This document shows positions 1 to 8,367 of a stretch of DNA of 64,000 nt, in pieces. Source of the stretch: Ilumatobacteraceae bacterium (lineage in GTDB: Bacteria > Actinomycetota > Acidimicrobiia > Acidimicrobiales > Ilumatobacteraceae). The number at the start of each line of letters is the position of its first letter. Position 1 is the stretch's first letter. Location: contig JAOBWK010000080.1 of the NCBI GenBank assembly GCA_025463305.1, positions 10,828-74,827 of the forward strand, given 5' to 3'. The notes beneath the pieces are model-generated. The model made no database searches. It saw only the letters and a list, made by a program, of their open reading frames with translations, and was not told where the DNA came from. Made by a program: the position numbers and the translations under genes.

Positions 1-5
1 ATCAA

Positions 6-671
6 GTGGCCCGCATTCAGTGTCGCGTGTTCGCGAACGGCTGGCACGATGTCGGGGTGAACCGGCGGGCACAGTTCTCAGGCGACGCGAAGTTGGTTCG
101 TGCCGGGGTGTTGTTGGAGAGTGCCACGTTGGGTTGGAACATCGTGGGAGTCGTCGTGCTCGCCATCAGCGCAACTCGTGCTTCGTCCGTGGCCTTGGCG
201 GGGTTTGGGTTCGACAGTCTGATCGAGATCGGTGCGAGCACGGTCGTGTTGTGGGAACTATCCGGCACTGGTGAGCAACGCCAACGCCGGGCGCTGCGCC
301 TGATCGCGGGGGCGTTCGTGGCGTTAGCGATCTACTTGTTGATCCAGTCGGGCATTGCGTTGATCGCCGGTCACCACGCCACGCGAAGCATGCTCGGCAT
401 CGTGTGGACCGCGACGACCGCAGCGGTGATGTTCGCGCTGGCCGCGGGGAAGTCGACGACGGGTCGGGCGAGCGGCAACCCGGTGTTGATCACTGAGGGC
501 AAGGTCACCTTCATCGATGGGGTGCTCGCGTGTGCGGTGTTGTCAGGAATCTTGCTGAACGTTGCGCTCGGCTGGTGGTGGGCGGATCCCGTTGCCGGGT
601 TGGTGATCGTCTACTACGCCATACGAGAGGCACACCACATCTTCACGACCACGGCCACCGACGGCGGCTGA
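6..671 (+). CDS. Cation diffusion facilitator-like membrane transporter
   Basis: This 221-residue protein looks like the membrane domain of an actinobacterial cation diffusion facilitator (CDF) transporter, which would export divalent metal ions in exchange for protons. Helix-forming stretches are evident at about residues 40-60, 100-120, 130-150, 170-190 and 190-210. The segment GFGFDSLIEIGAS matches the CDF helix with a metal-binding Asp, and WWADPVAGLVIVYYAIREA matches the last membrane helix of the family. The usual C-terminal cytoplasmic domain is missing, as is common in this short subfamily. The GTG at 6 is the first available start. GTG at 57 is also possible, and the true start could lie left of the window. 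The metal cannot be told from sequence. It converges on the gene at 806 across a strong hairpin. Confidence 0.75.
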   Translation: MARIQCRVFANGWHDVGVNRRAQFSGDAKLVRAGVLLESATLGWNIVGVVVLAISATRASSVALAGFGFDSLIEIGASTVVLWELSGTGEQRQRRALRLIAGAFVALAIYLLIQSGIALIAGHHATRSMLGIVWTATTAAVMFALAAGKSTTGRASGNPVLITEGKVTFIDGVLACAVLSGILLNVALGWWWADPVAGLVIVYYAIREAHHIFTTTATDGG

Positions 672-763
672 CGTTGCGGGGATGTTCTTGGTGGAGGCGG
701 GGGTGTGTGTGCCTGCCAGGATGCATGAGTTCAGGCTTGCTCGCTGGCCGTCCGGCGGCGGTT

Positions 764-799
764 CGCCGAGCCGCCCGCCGGGGTGCGGGCGGCTCGGCG
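764..799. terminator. Bidirectional terminator hairpin between convergent genes
   Basis: Perfect inverted repeat with 15-bp arms (core GCCGAGCCGCCCGC and its complement) around the six-base loop CGGGGT. It lies between the ends of the convergent genes 6-671 and 806-1573. There is no strong T-run on either side, so the call rests on stem strength and position. Confidence 0.7.
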
Positions 800-805
800 C
801 ATCGG

Positions 806-1573
806 TCAGTCGTTCGGTTGGTTCTGGATGGTCTTGGCTTGAGCGATCCTGGTTTGGGCCCGGCTTTGGATGCGATCCTTCGCTCCCTGGCTGGCTTGTT
901 GGATCTTGGGCTTCTCTTCGTCGTACTTGGCGAGGACGTTGGTCCACCGCTCCCGCATCGGGAGGATGCCGCCGCCTCCGATCGCGATGACGGCGGAGCC
1001 GACGATGATCGCAAGCAGCGCGTAGAAGAGACCGGTGACGATCTGCGGAGCGATCAGCAGTTCGTTCAAGGCCGCGAACGTGCCGATGACGAGAATCGCC
1101 GCACCCGCTGCGGTGCCGAGTGTCCTGCCGTAGCTGAGACCACTGAGGCTGGCATCGACGAGCTCGCGGACCGCGGCACCGATTGCGCTGGCGATCACGA
1201 TGATGATGATCGCGACGAGGACTCGTGGGATGTAAGCGATGACGCTGCGGAGGAGGTCGCTGATCGGGTTCTTCCCGAACACACCGAAGGCCATCTGCAG
1301 CACGAGCAGGAAGAGCCCGTAGAAGATGAGCTTGGCGACGATGTCGGATGCATCGAACTTCGACTTCGCGAGCGCGGATTTCACGCCGCCTCGCTCGACG
1401 GCCTTGTCGAAGCCGACCTTGTCGAGGATCGCGTTCAGGGCTTTGCTGATCGCCTTGGCGACGATGTAGCCGAGGATCAGCACGATCAGGAACCCGATCA
1501 GCCTGGGCACGAAGCTGGCGACGTCGTTCCAGGCCTTCTGGATGCCGTCACTCCATTCGATCTTGGCGATCAT
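806..1573 (-). CDS. Conserved TM-helix (MscS-like) membrane protein
   Basis: A 255-residue integral membrane protein with at least four hydrophobic helices, at about residues 20-45, 85-105, 120-145 and 175-205, and a charged C-terminal tail (about 205-255). The repeated pattern of an amphipathic segment followed by a long aliphatic helix (for example FLIVLILGYIVAKAI) resembles the conserved TM-helix repeat proteins related to small mechanosensitive channels. The MscS beta domain is absent, so channel activity is only an inference. The ATG overlaps the stop of the upstream PRC-barrel gene (ATGA), so it is the third gene of a translationally coupled minus-strand operon. The neighbours suggest a role in envelope or osmotic stress. 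Confidence 0.75.
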   Translation of the reverse strand: MIAKIEWSDGIQKAWNDVASFVPRLIGFLIVLILGYIVAKAISKALNAILDKVGFDKAVERGGVKSALAKSKFDASDIVAKLIFYGLFLLVLQMAFGVFGKNPISDLLRSVIAYIPRVLVAIIIIVIASAIGAAVRELVDASLSGLSYGRTLGTAAGAAILVIGTFAALNELLIAPQIVTGLFYALLAIIVGSAVIAIGGGGILPMRERWTNVLAKYDEEKPKIQQASQGAKDRIQSRAQTRIAQAKTIQNQPND

Positions 1574-2331
1574 CGGGCGTCACCGAGGCCACGGTCATCG
1601 ACGTCGCCTTCGACGCCGATGCGCTCCTTGCGGACCGTTTCATCGACGGGCACTTGCTCGGTCTCGGTCTCGGTCTCGAGACCGACACGCTCCTTCGCGA
1701 CGACGTGCTTGCTGACGTCGACGACTTCTTTGGAGAGCACGATCTCCTCTTCGCCTTCGACGAAATCGCCGGCGCTGTCCGTGCCGGTCGCGGGTTCGCG
1801 CACGACGCGGGCCATCTGGCGTTGCACCGGCACGGTCAGGTTGACGTTCTCGGTCTCGACCCACTTGCGGAGCTTGACGCGTCCGGCTTCCTCGCTGTGC
1901 TTGTTGACCGAGAGCTCTTCTTCGGATCGCACCATCGAAGCCGCATCGCTCGTCCCGTTGGCCGGGGTGGCCGGCACGGGCGGGGGCAGGGTCGCGGCGG
2001 TGTCTCGGTAGGTGCGTCCGTAGTGGTTGTAGAGGGCGCGCTCTTCTTCTTCGGAGAGCTGCCCGTCCGCTTCGGCGTGCGGGGCGTCCTTGATCAGTGC
2101 CTTGTCGTAGGGGACGACGACGTTGCCGTCGGTGTCGAACCCGACGCCTTCGATCGGCACGAAACTGACTCGGGTGCCGAACATGCCGGTGGTGACCGCG
2201 AGCCACTCCGGCTTGCGGGTGTCGGTGTCCAGGTACAGGTCGAACACGGTGCCGACCTTGTCGCCTTGCGGGTCGACGAGGGTGCGGCCGGTGAAGTCGC
2301 CTGCGGTTGCTTGGGTGTTGTCGGTGGTCAT
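1570..2331 (-). CDS. PRC-barrel and DUF2382 (YsnF-like) stress protein
   Basis: A 253-residue protein. The N-terminal PRC-barrel region (about residues 10-95) contains GRTLVDPQGDKVGTVFDLY and VVVPYDKALIKDAP. The C-terminal DUF2382/YsnF region (about 130-250) has the typical alternating 'LRKWVETENVNLTVPVQRQ' pattern. Proteins of this build are common actinobacterial stress proteins of unknown biochemical role. I chose ATG 2331 because AGGAG lies 7 bases upstream and because it overlaps the stop of the small membrane gene (ATGA). The open frame runs further upstream, but that part reads like a shadow of the 2328-2588 gene. The C-terminal end overlaps the start of the 806-1573 gene by four bases. 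Confidence 0.85.
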   Translation of the reverse strand: MTTDNTQATAGDFTGRTLVDPQGDKVGTVFDLYLDTDTRKPEWLAVTTGMFGTRVSFVPIEGVGFDTDGNVVVPYDKALIKDAPHAEADGQLSEEEERALYNHYGRTYRDTAATLPPPVPATPANGTSDAASMVRSEEELSVNKHSEEAGRVKLRKWVETENVNLTVPVQRQMARVVREPATGTDSAGDFVEGEEEIVLSKEVVDVSKHVVAKERVGLETETETEQVPVDETVRKERIGVEGDVDDRGLGDAR

Positions 2332-2588
2332 GCTGCTGCTCCTGTTGTGATGAGAGCGGTGCTCTCGTTGTTGGTTGGTGGTGGGTAAATGACGGTTGCG
2401 GGTGAGCTGTCGTTGTTGATGTCGAGGCCTGGCTTGTCGTTGGTGTCGTTGATGTTGAGCGCCCACAGCAAGCCGGCTGCGATGATGACGATCAGCAGCA
2501 GCCCGGCAATCCAGGGCACCCATCCCAGGCCGTGTTTGGTCCGTCCTGTTGCGCTGTGGGCGGCAACGAGCTTCGTTGGCCATGGCAA
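2328..2588 (-). CDS. Small single-span membrane protein
   Basis: About 86 residues with one clear transmembrane helix (VPWIAGLLLIVIIAAGLLW, about residues 25-44) followed by a polar tail rich in Asn, Asp, Thr and Pro. I do not recognise a family. It is the first gene of the coupled operon 2588-806: its stop overlaps the ATG of the PRC-barrel gene. A TTG at 2588, a few bases after GAGAGGA, is the likeliest start. ATG 2583 lies in a different frame and gives an Arg/His-rich nonsense protein. The start is uncertain; the helix and the ATGA coupling are the support. Confidence 0.6.
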   Translation of the reverse strand: MPWPTKLVAAHSATGRTKHGLGWVPWIAGLLLIVIIAAGLLWALNINDTNDKPGLDINNDSSPATVIYPPPTNNESTALITTGAAA

Positions 2589-2708
2589 GGTTCCTCTCGA
2601 TCGGTGCCGATGTGTGCGCTGCTCCTGCTGCGCTGGCACATGAAGAAACGCTTCCGGGCTTGTCGCGTCACGTGTTTATGTCTCGGCGACGTGGGGCAGC
2701 GGTTGGCG

Positions 2709-3953
2709 ATGGCGGCCGATGAAAAGGCCCTGACTTCGCTCTCCTCGGTGATTCGGCGCACGCTGCTGGCGAGAACGACGGACCACGACCTCGTCGAGGA
2801 CCTGACGCAGGAGACGCTGGTCCGGGTCGCGGCGGCACAAGCCCGCCTCGAGGGCGACATGCTGCGCGCGTATGCGATCGTGACCGCCCGCAACACGCTG
2901 AACGACCACCTTCGTCAGAGCTCGATCGGCCGGCGTCACCTTCATCGCCTCGTCGAGTACCGCAGCCTCGACGGCCCAGAAGCATTGACCTTGGAACGCG
3001 AAGAGACTGACGCCCTCGCCTCGGCGCTCGACAAACTCGACCCTCGCGACCGCCAACTGCTCGTCGAGCACGAAGCCGAGGGCGCCACACTGGACGAACT
3101 CGCAGCCAGACACGGAACCACCTCGAGAGCTGTCTCGATGCGGCTGTCCCGGGCCCGAGCCGTGCTCCGAGTCGAGTTCGTGGTCGCGTATCGCCGGATC
3201 CGCCGTCTACCGGTGCAATGCCGCAACAACTTGGTCGCCCTGTCTGCTGGTGACTCCCGCCGGCAGACCGAACTCGGCGCAGCAGACCATCTGCTCCATT
3301 GCGCGACCTGTGCCGAGCTGTCGCACCCTGTCGCGGCACGTCGGCGAGGTATCGCCGCAATGATCCTCGTCCCGGCCACGACAATCCGACGGTTCATCGT
3401 AAGGCTGCGCCGCAGCCACGTCACTCAAGCCGTTGCTGCCACCGTGGCAGTGGTTGCAGCGACGATTGCGTTTCTGGCGCTGCGGCCGAGCACGCATGCA
3501 CCGACAGCTCACCAACCGGCACATGTCGTCAGCACACAAGCGACCCGCGCCATTGCAGCGCCGGCGCCCGCCCCCGGGTCGACGGCGCACTCCACGCAGC
3601 TGGCGCCCGTCACGAATGCTGATCGATGCGCAGGCGCCGCAGGTGCCGCTGTCATCGACGCGAACGCAGACTCATGCCCGTTCGAGATCGCCCACGCCAG
3701 AGTGACCACCGTGCCAGCCGACGAGGGCTTCTGGATCACTGCACCTGACGGCCAACCAGCTTGGGTCAGCCTGATCGGAACCGGAGAGTCACCAGCCCAC
3801 ATCGTTGCCGGGGACGTCGTTGATCTGACCGGCGTCATCCGGGCGAACACACCACAAACGACAGCGCCCATACCCGCTGATCAACTCGCCCAAGTGAATG
3901 CCCGGACGGCACACCTCGAGGTGAACTTCGACGCCGTGGTCATCGACAGATGA
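2709..3953 (+). CDS. ECF-type sigma factor fused to zinc-finger, membrane and OB-like tail
   Basis: About 414 residues. The N-terminal 170 residues are a sigma-70 family ECF factor: region 2 with DLVEDLTQETLVRVAAA and region 4 with LDELAARHGTTSRAVSMRLSRARA, a helix-turn-helix. After it come a zinc-finger-like HLLHCATCAEL (H-x3-C-x2-C, as in zinc-binding anti-sigma domains) and one membrane helix (AVAATVAVVAATIAFLAL). Then follow a Thr/Pro/Ala linker and an exported domain of about 120 residues that looks OB-fold-like (FWITAPDGQPAWVSLIGTGE). The layout implies that the regulator and its own membrane-bound inhibitor share one chain. ATG 2709 is preferred over ATG 2640 because the sigma fold begins right after it. 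It is divergent from the 2588 operon, which it may control (inference). Confidence 0.75.
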   Translation: MAADEKALTSLSSVIRRTLLARTTDHDLVEDLTQETLVRVAAAQARLEGDMLRAYAIVTARNTLNDHLRQSSIGRRHLHRLVEYRSLDGPEALTLEREETDALASALDKLDPRDRQLLVEHEAEGATLDELAARHGTTSRAVSMRLSRARAVLRVEFVVAYRRIRRLPVQCRNNLVALSAGDSRRQTELGAADHLLHCATCAELSHPVAARRRGIAAMILVPATTIRRFIVRLRRSHVTQAVAATVAVVAATIAFLALRPSTHAPTAHQPAHVVSTQATRAIAAPAPAPGSTAHSTQLAPVTNADRCAGAAGAAVIDANADSCPFEIAHARVTTVPADEGFWITAPDGQPAWVSLIGTGESPAHIVAGDVVDLTGVIRANTPQTTAPIPADQLAQVNARTAHLEVNFDAVVIDR

Positions 3954-5046
3954 CACATCGTGGCCGTGTGGCTCTGCCGTGCAGCGACAGGAGCGACGCC
4001 GTCACGCGTCGCCGCCCGCGAGCCCGACGGCGTCGTTCGATCCGACACGGCGATATCGGAAGCCGGTGATTCCGTTCCATGGACGTCATTCGCCTTCACC
4101 GCAGTAGGCGAGCGCATCCCGCGCATCTCGACGGCCGCGGGCCGATGGCAGCTGCACTGAAGCGTGAGTGTTGGAGGAAGCATGTACTGCATCGGTTTTG
4201 TCAAGGCGGCACATGGCCGGGCGGGCCCATGCGAGGGCGAAGTCCTTTCAAGGGCGGCACGAAGTCGGAGGAGGTCAAGGAGGCCGCCGAATGTTGAGCG
4301 CAGATTCAGGCAGTCAGCGTCCGCGTACAGCCGCAGGATGGCGCATCCAGAAAGACCGGAGCTATTCCCGCTCGGCAGATCCAAAGGGCCTTGAAGGGCC
4401 GATGGTGAGAGCACGGACGGGTTGCAATTGATGGTTTTGACAAGGCGGTGGAACGGGCGGGAGACAACGTCGTGGTCCGACTTGCCGCGCCTTGGATTTG
4501 GAATCTCGTCAGATGCTCGTGCCGCTAACGGATGTCTGGATCGCCGCCCCGAAGAGAATGTCGACCAATTGGCTGAACTCACCTTCATTGACTCGGCTGG
4601 CAGTCGGGACATTCTGAACAGCGGCCATTTCGCCCAGGCCGCCGGCATCTCATACCGCTGATTCCCAGGCGCTGCCGAATGTACGGCGAGTTTTCGAACT
4701 GACAGGCGTCAGCGGGGCCTTGCGCCTATCGGCTGATCGTCACCCACACAGAGCTGCACACGATGAAGGCTGACGACGGGTGGGAGGTGATGCGCCAGCT
4801 TCAACCGTCTCGGTATCGGCTGCGCGATCATCAACTTGATCGAGTCTGGTATGTCACAGCGGGTTACCTGCGGTCGACGGTCGATCACGCGGGTGCCGAT
4901 GCACGCGTTTCGCTTTCCGCATGACGCGGTACAAGTGGTTCGCGCAGCGAGAGCAGCGTCGCTCGGAGGGCCCGGCGAGTTCAGCGATCACCGCTGCGAG
5001 CGTGCCGGCGTGTCGTACCAGTTGTTGCAGAGCCCGGAGGAATGAG
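3954..5046. other. Gene-poor stretch with a decayed STAS remnant
   Basis: No intact gene is convincing here on either strand. Open frames are short, switch frame and have no recognisable fold, except for the STAS-like fragment at 4457-4661. The region resembles eroded coding DNA rather than a designed intergenic spacer. Confidence 0.5.
4457..4661 (+). pseudogene. Remnant of a STAS-domain anti-sigma antagonist
   Basis: Two pieces of a STAS fold lie in different frames: AGDNVVVRL at 4457-4486, and LAELTFIDSAGSRDIL at 4569-4616 followed by QAAGIS. In an intact STAS protein these would be contiguous (beta strand, then the Asp-Ser-x-Gly phosphorylation loop). About 80 bases of unrelated sequence separate them and no complete frame exists, so it is a broken gene. 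The intact relative in this window is 48096-48416. Confidence 0.5.
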
Positions 5047-5493
5047 GTGCCCAGCAGATACCCCCTGGTGAACCTGGAAAGTCTCCTGACCGTTTGCAGG
5101 CGTGCAATCGCAGACATCGATGGCGCGTTGCACGCATCGGTTGCACGGGCGTCTGGCGGTCAACTCGACATCGTCGTTTCCACTGACTGCCGCCTGGACC
5201 TTGAGATCAGCAATGGTCCCACGACGACGGCGCTCAAACTGAACCGGATCAGCCTATTGCCGACGAATACGCTCACGGACGAGTTCCCGGATTACGCGCT
5301 TGCCTGTCGCGCCGCCGGCATCGGCAGCGTAGCGAGCGTGCCAATCAGGGCCGGGAACAAGCTGCTCGCCGTACTCACCGTCACCTCCGCCGACCATCAC
5401 GGCTTCAGTGCGAATGATCTTCGACGCCTGCGAGATGCGGCTGTGAATCTCTCTGCACATCTCCAGACACCCGCCTACGAGCCGCTCACGTGA
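5047..5493 (+). CDS. Small GAF-domain protein
   Basis: A 148-residue protein that is nearly all one GAF fold (about residues 10-145). The typical central strand-turn segment is SVASVPIRAGNKLLAVLTVTSADHHGFSAND, cited here in part, and a C-terminal helix RLRDAAVNLSAHL follows. GAF domains bind small ligands or mediate dimerisation; there is no output domain here. I chose GTG 5047 because GGAGG lies six bases upstream; the frame extends upstream but with poor sequence. The likely partner is the adjacent winged-helix gene (5552-5881, convergent). A related GAF protein is encoded at 48400-48780. Confidence 0.7.
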   Translation: MPSRYPLVNLESLLTVCRRAIADIDGALHASVARASGGQLDIVVSTDCRLDLEISNGPTTTALKLNRISLLPTNTLTDEFPDYALACRAAGIGSVASVPIRAGNKLLAVLTVTSADHHGFSANDLRRLRDAAVNLSAHLQTPAYEPLT

Positions 5494-5551
5494 GCCGCCG
5501 CATGAATGGTGGTCGGCGCAGAGGCGGTCCGCGCCTCTCCAGCTTCACTCG

Positions 5552-5881
5552 CTACGTGAGGAGCCGTTGCCCGTTGTCGCTCGGCGCGATGCCGTCCAGA
5601 TGGAAAGCGACGATCAAATGGCCAAGCGTGGCCTCGTAATCGGGATGGACCTGTAGGTCGGTGTCGACGACGTACCGGTTCCGTCTGCCCACACGCGTCC
5701 GAATCACCGCACCATGCTGCACAAGTTCATTCACGAGATTGAGCACGGTGCGATCGGAGTAGCCAGTCGCGTCAGCGATGCTGGTCAGCGTTGGCCGGTC
5801 CATCGAAGCAAGACAAATCAACACATGTGCGGTGCGAGTGAGCAACATGATCGGAGGCGTGCTGGATGGCGGTGTGTTCAT
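5552..5881 (-). CDS. Winged-helix transcriptional regulator (MarR/ArsR-like)
   Basis: A 109-residue DNA-binding protein. Residues 12-75 form a winged helix: TRTAHVLICLASMDRP, then the helix-turn-helix TLTSIADATGYSDRTVLNLVN, then a wing with GRRNRYVVD. The 40-residue tail may dimerise. The ATG has GAAGGT seven bases upstream. It is close in build to the regulator at 50578-51030, and both sit beside small GAF proteins, suggesting two versions of one regulatory module. The target is not known. Confidence 0.72.
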   Translation of the reverse strand: MNTPPSSTPPIMLLTRTAHVLICLASMDRPTLTSIADATGYSDRTVLNLVNELVQHGAVIRTRVGRRNRYVVDTDLQVHPDYEATLGHLIVAFHLDGIAPSDNGQRLLT

Positions 5882-6137
5882 CGGTGACCTTCAGTGGTGA
5901 CCCATCCGACTCAGCTATCGGCGAAGAAGCAGGAACCTTGAGCGATCGAGATGGCGTCGCTGGCGATGTGCGCGGGCGACTGGTTGGAGCGAGCTACGCC
6001 TCACCAGGTGTGGGGGTCTGAGAGCATCCGCTGCTGGGGCAATCCGATACGCCGTTACGGCATCTATGGCATGAGTCAATGGGCGTTGTTGCGGGATCGC
6101 AGGGGCCCTCACATCGGGCAGCAGCCGCTGACCGTCG

Positions 6138-6569
6138 TCAGCGGGGACGGTCGACGGGGGACGCTTCTGTGCTGTTGGCGATGGGTTTGATCAATCGCAC
6201 GACGTCACGACCGAATCCCTTTCGCTCGTACATCTGCGCGGCTCTGGCGTTGTCCTCGAAGACAGAGATCGACAGCCAGTCGAACCCCTGCGCGCGAGCC
6301 CAGTCCTCGGCGATGTCGAGCAGCCGAGCAGCGATTCCACGGCCCTCGAAACCTTCTGCGACGACGAGGTCCGCGACATGGCCGTGTCGGCGGCGGCGGT
6401 AGTAATCGTCGGTCGAATGCACGTGCACGAACGCGACGAGACGGTCATCGACTCTGGCCACGAACACACACGGGTCGTCGGCCTCTGCTCGGACAGCCTG
6501 TCCGATCACGTCGGAATCGGTTTCGGTCATCGATGCCGGGTCGCGCCACGCCGGGGGACCGAACGCCAC
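6138..6569 (-). CDS. GNAT-family N-acetyltransferase, N-terminus interrupted
   Basis: A 143-residue GNAT acetyltransferase that would move an acetyl group from acetyl-CoA to an amine. Core signs are HGHVADLVVAEGFEGRGIAARLL, cited here in part (acetyl-CoA pyrophosphate loop), and AAQMYERKGF near the end. The GTG at 6569 is the first start codon after a TAA, but the fold clearly begins earlier: the same frame upstream reads SDVPAILALAPRLVAFGPPAW, cited here in part, preceded by the TAA at 6633-6635. Ten codons before that TAA is an ATG (6665) in the same frame. The gene is either started at GTG without its first strand or is a nonsense mutant. Confidence 0.7.
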   Translation of the reverse strand: MAFGPPAWRDPASMTETDSDVIGQAVRAEADDPCVFVARVDDRLVAFVHVHSTDDYYRRRRHGHVADLVVAEGFEGRGIAARLLDIAEDWARAQGFDWLSISVFEDNARAAQMYERKGFGRDVVRLIKPIANSTEASPVDRPR

Positions 6570-6680
6570 CAGCCGAGGCGCGAGGGCGAGTATCGCTGGT
6601 ACATCTGACAGGGACGCACGCTCGACAGCCTCTTAGTGCCGGCGCGAATCGGAGTCCGGGGTCATGGCTGCGATGTTATG

Positions 6681-6714
6681 CAGCGCCCTCGCGCGGTGGG
6701 CGGCGAGGGCGCTG
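6681..6714. terminator. Hairpin downstream of the subtilase gene
   Basis: Perfect 12-bp inverted repeat (CAGCGCCCTCGC and its complement) with a 10-base loop. It lies 15 bases past the subtilase stop and just upstream of the acetyltransferase ATG at 6665. It probably ends subtilase transcription. It has no U-tract. Confidence 0.6.
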
Positions 6715-6729
6715 CGATCTCGTGTGCGG

Positions 6730-6995
6730 TCAGTTCCAGGCGGCGTCTGACCAGCGCGCGCCCGACCAGCGTGCACCGTCCCACGTGCCTGCGGACCAGC
6801 GGGCGCCTGACCAGCGTGCACCGGTCCAGCGTGCTCCGTCCCAGACGGCGTCGGTCCAGCGTGCTCCGGTCCAGCGGGCTCCGGTCCAGTCGTTGGAGGT
6901 CCACGTCCCGGCGGACCAGCGTGCGCCGTCCCAGGTGTCGCCCGTCCACCTGGCCCCGTTCCAGGTGCCGTCGGTCCACGCCGCTTGCGCTGCGG
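6730..6995 (-). repeat. Tandem repeats coding the Trp-rich protease tail
   Basis: The end of the subtilase gene is made of degenerate 15-30-base units containing GCGCGCTGGAC/T-like blocks. They encode at least ten W-[ST]-[GDA]-[AG]-R/T-W units. The repetition makes this stretch prone to slippage and misassembly. Confidence 0.75.
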
Positions 6996-8367
6996 TGGCG
7001 GCGGCCAGGGCCGTGGTGTCGACGGGGTTGGCGAAGATGTCGGACTCGCCCGTGAGCGGGGTTGCGTTGATGACGACGTGGTAGCTGCCGCGGCTGGCCT
7101 CGATGGATCCGAGGCCGGTGCCCGACGGGGGGATCGCCACGACCGTCTGGACGAACTTGGCGACGTCGCCGGGCTTGGCCGCTGCGACCGCGGCAACGTT
7201 GACGGAGCCGGCGCCGGAGTATCGCGGGTCCTTGCCGCCATGCTTGGACGTGTCGGTCAGGTTGATGCCGGTGGTCGACAGCTTCAGGTACGCCTTCACC
7301 GCATCCGGGGTCGCTGTCGGGAACTTGGAGAGCATCAGCGCGACGAGGCCGGACACGACCGCTGTCGACTGGCTCGTGCCGCTCGCCCGCTGGAAGCGGG
7401 TGCCGATCTTGCCGGTCGTCACGTTCTGATCGACGAAGCCTCCCGGCACCGCGAGGCTGGCGACGGAGATGCCGGGCGCTGCCACGTCGACGGGTCGTGC
7501 GAGGGTGCCGTGCTGGGCGAAGTCGGCGACGGTGTCGTCGGCCGAGCTGATCGTGCCGTGCGGGTCGGTCGTGCCGACGGCGAGGATCGATGGTGAGTAC
7601 GCGGGATCGGCCAGTTCGCCCGGCGCGTCTCCGTCGTTGCCGCCCGCAGCGACCACGACGATGCCGGCCTTCCACGCTTGCTCGGCGGCGAAGGCCAACG
7701 GATCGACCTGCGCCGGTTGGAGCGAATCCGTGCCGAAGCTCAGGTTGAGCACGCGGATGTTGAGCCCTGGGTCGTTGCGATGCTGCACGACCCAGTCGAT
7801 CGCCGCGATCACCTGGGTGACATCGACCGCCCCGTCGTACGCACCGACTTTGACGTTGACGATCTTGGCTTGTGGGGCGATCCCGACGAACTTGGTGGTG
7901 TCCGTGTATGGATCGTTGTCGGTGCACGTCTTGCATCCCTTCGCCGAAGCGCCCGGCAGCACGTCCGAACCGGCGATGATGCCCGCGAGGTGTGTGCCGT
8001 GACCGAACGCGTCGGTGGACGCAAGGGCCGGGTCCTGCGAGTCGAACGACAGGTCCGGACCGTCGATCACCTTGCCCGGCGCATCGAGGCCAGGCACCTT
8101 CGCGACGCCGGTGTCGATGACCGCCACGCCGACGCCTTGGCCGAAGTAGCCCTGGTTCCACAGCGTCGGCGCACCGGTGATCTGCGCGATCGCTCCGAGT
8201 GCTCCGGTGTCCACCGGCGGCGGCCCCGGTGCAGCGCCGGCCGGGCTCGCCACCGACACTGCGCCGGCGACGAGCGCCACGCCCGAAGCCCCCACCAGCG
8301 CCGTGAACCAACGAGTCGTGCGGCGCCAAGCGCGTGCACGCACATCCGTGTGCGTCATTCCCTGCAT
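6730..8367 (-). CDS. Secreted subtilisin-like serine protease (S8) with Trp-repeat tail
   Basis: About 545 residues. An export signal is present at residues 1-45 (Arg pairs, then WFTALVGASGVALVAGAV, ending near SPAGAA). The S8 catalytic triad is visible: Asp in VAVIDTG (about residue 82), His in GHGTHLAGI (about 121) and Ser in SGTSQSTAVVSG (about 330). After a linker the last 85 residues are a run of short repeats built on W-T/S-G-A-R-W. Similar Trp-rich tails occur on actinobacterial S8 enzymes and may bind the cell surface. ATG 8367 is preferred because AGGGA precedes it by five bases; ATG 8358 in the same frame lacks room for a ribosome site. Substrate unknown. Confidence 0.9.
   Translation of the reverse strand: MQGMTHTDVRARAWRRTTRWFTALVGASGVALVAGAVSVASPAGAAPGPPPVDTGALGAIAQITGAPTLWNQGYFGQGVGVAVIDTGVAKVPGLDAPGKVIDGPDLSFDSQDPALASTDAFGHGTHLAGIIAGSDVLPGASAKGCKTCTDNDPYTDTTKFVGIAPQAKIVNVKVGAYDGAVDVTQVIAAIDWVVQHRNDPGLNIRVLNLSFGTDSLQPAQVDPLAFAAEQAWKAGIVVVAAGGNDGDAPGELADPAYSPSILAVGTTDPHGTISSADDTVADFAQHGTLARPVDVAAPGISVASLAVPGGFVDQNVTTGKIGTRFQRASGTSQSTAVVSGLVALMLSKFPTATPDAVKAYLKLSTTGINLTDTSKHGGKDPRYSGAGSVNVAAVAAAKPGDVAKFVQTVVAIPPSGTGLGSIEASRGSYHVVINATPLTGESDIFANPVDTTALAAATAAQAAWTDGTWNGARWTGDTWDGARWSAGTWTSNDWTGARWTGARWTDAVWDGARWTGARWSGARWSAGTWDGARWSGARWSDAAWN

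Noticed and set aside
530..2011. 493-codon open frame on the plus strand
   Set aside because: Antisense to the real minus-strand TM-helix and PRC-barrel genes; the product is Arg/Asp-rich without fold.
3881..4648. 255-codon minus-strand frame in the gene-poor stretch
   Set aside because: No domain, no ribosome site, Ser/Arg-rich; the STAS remnant lies on the other strand.
6662..8329. 555-codon frame on the minus strand over the subtilase
   Set aside because: Frame-shifted shadow of the protease gene, Arg-rich, no motifs.
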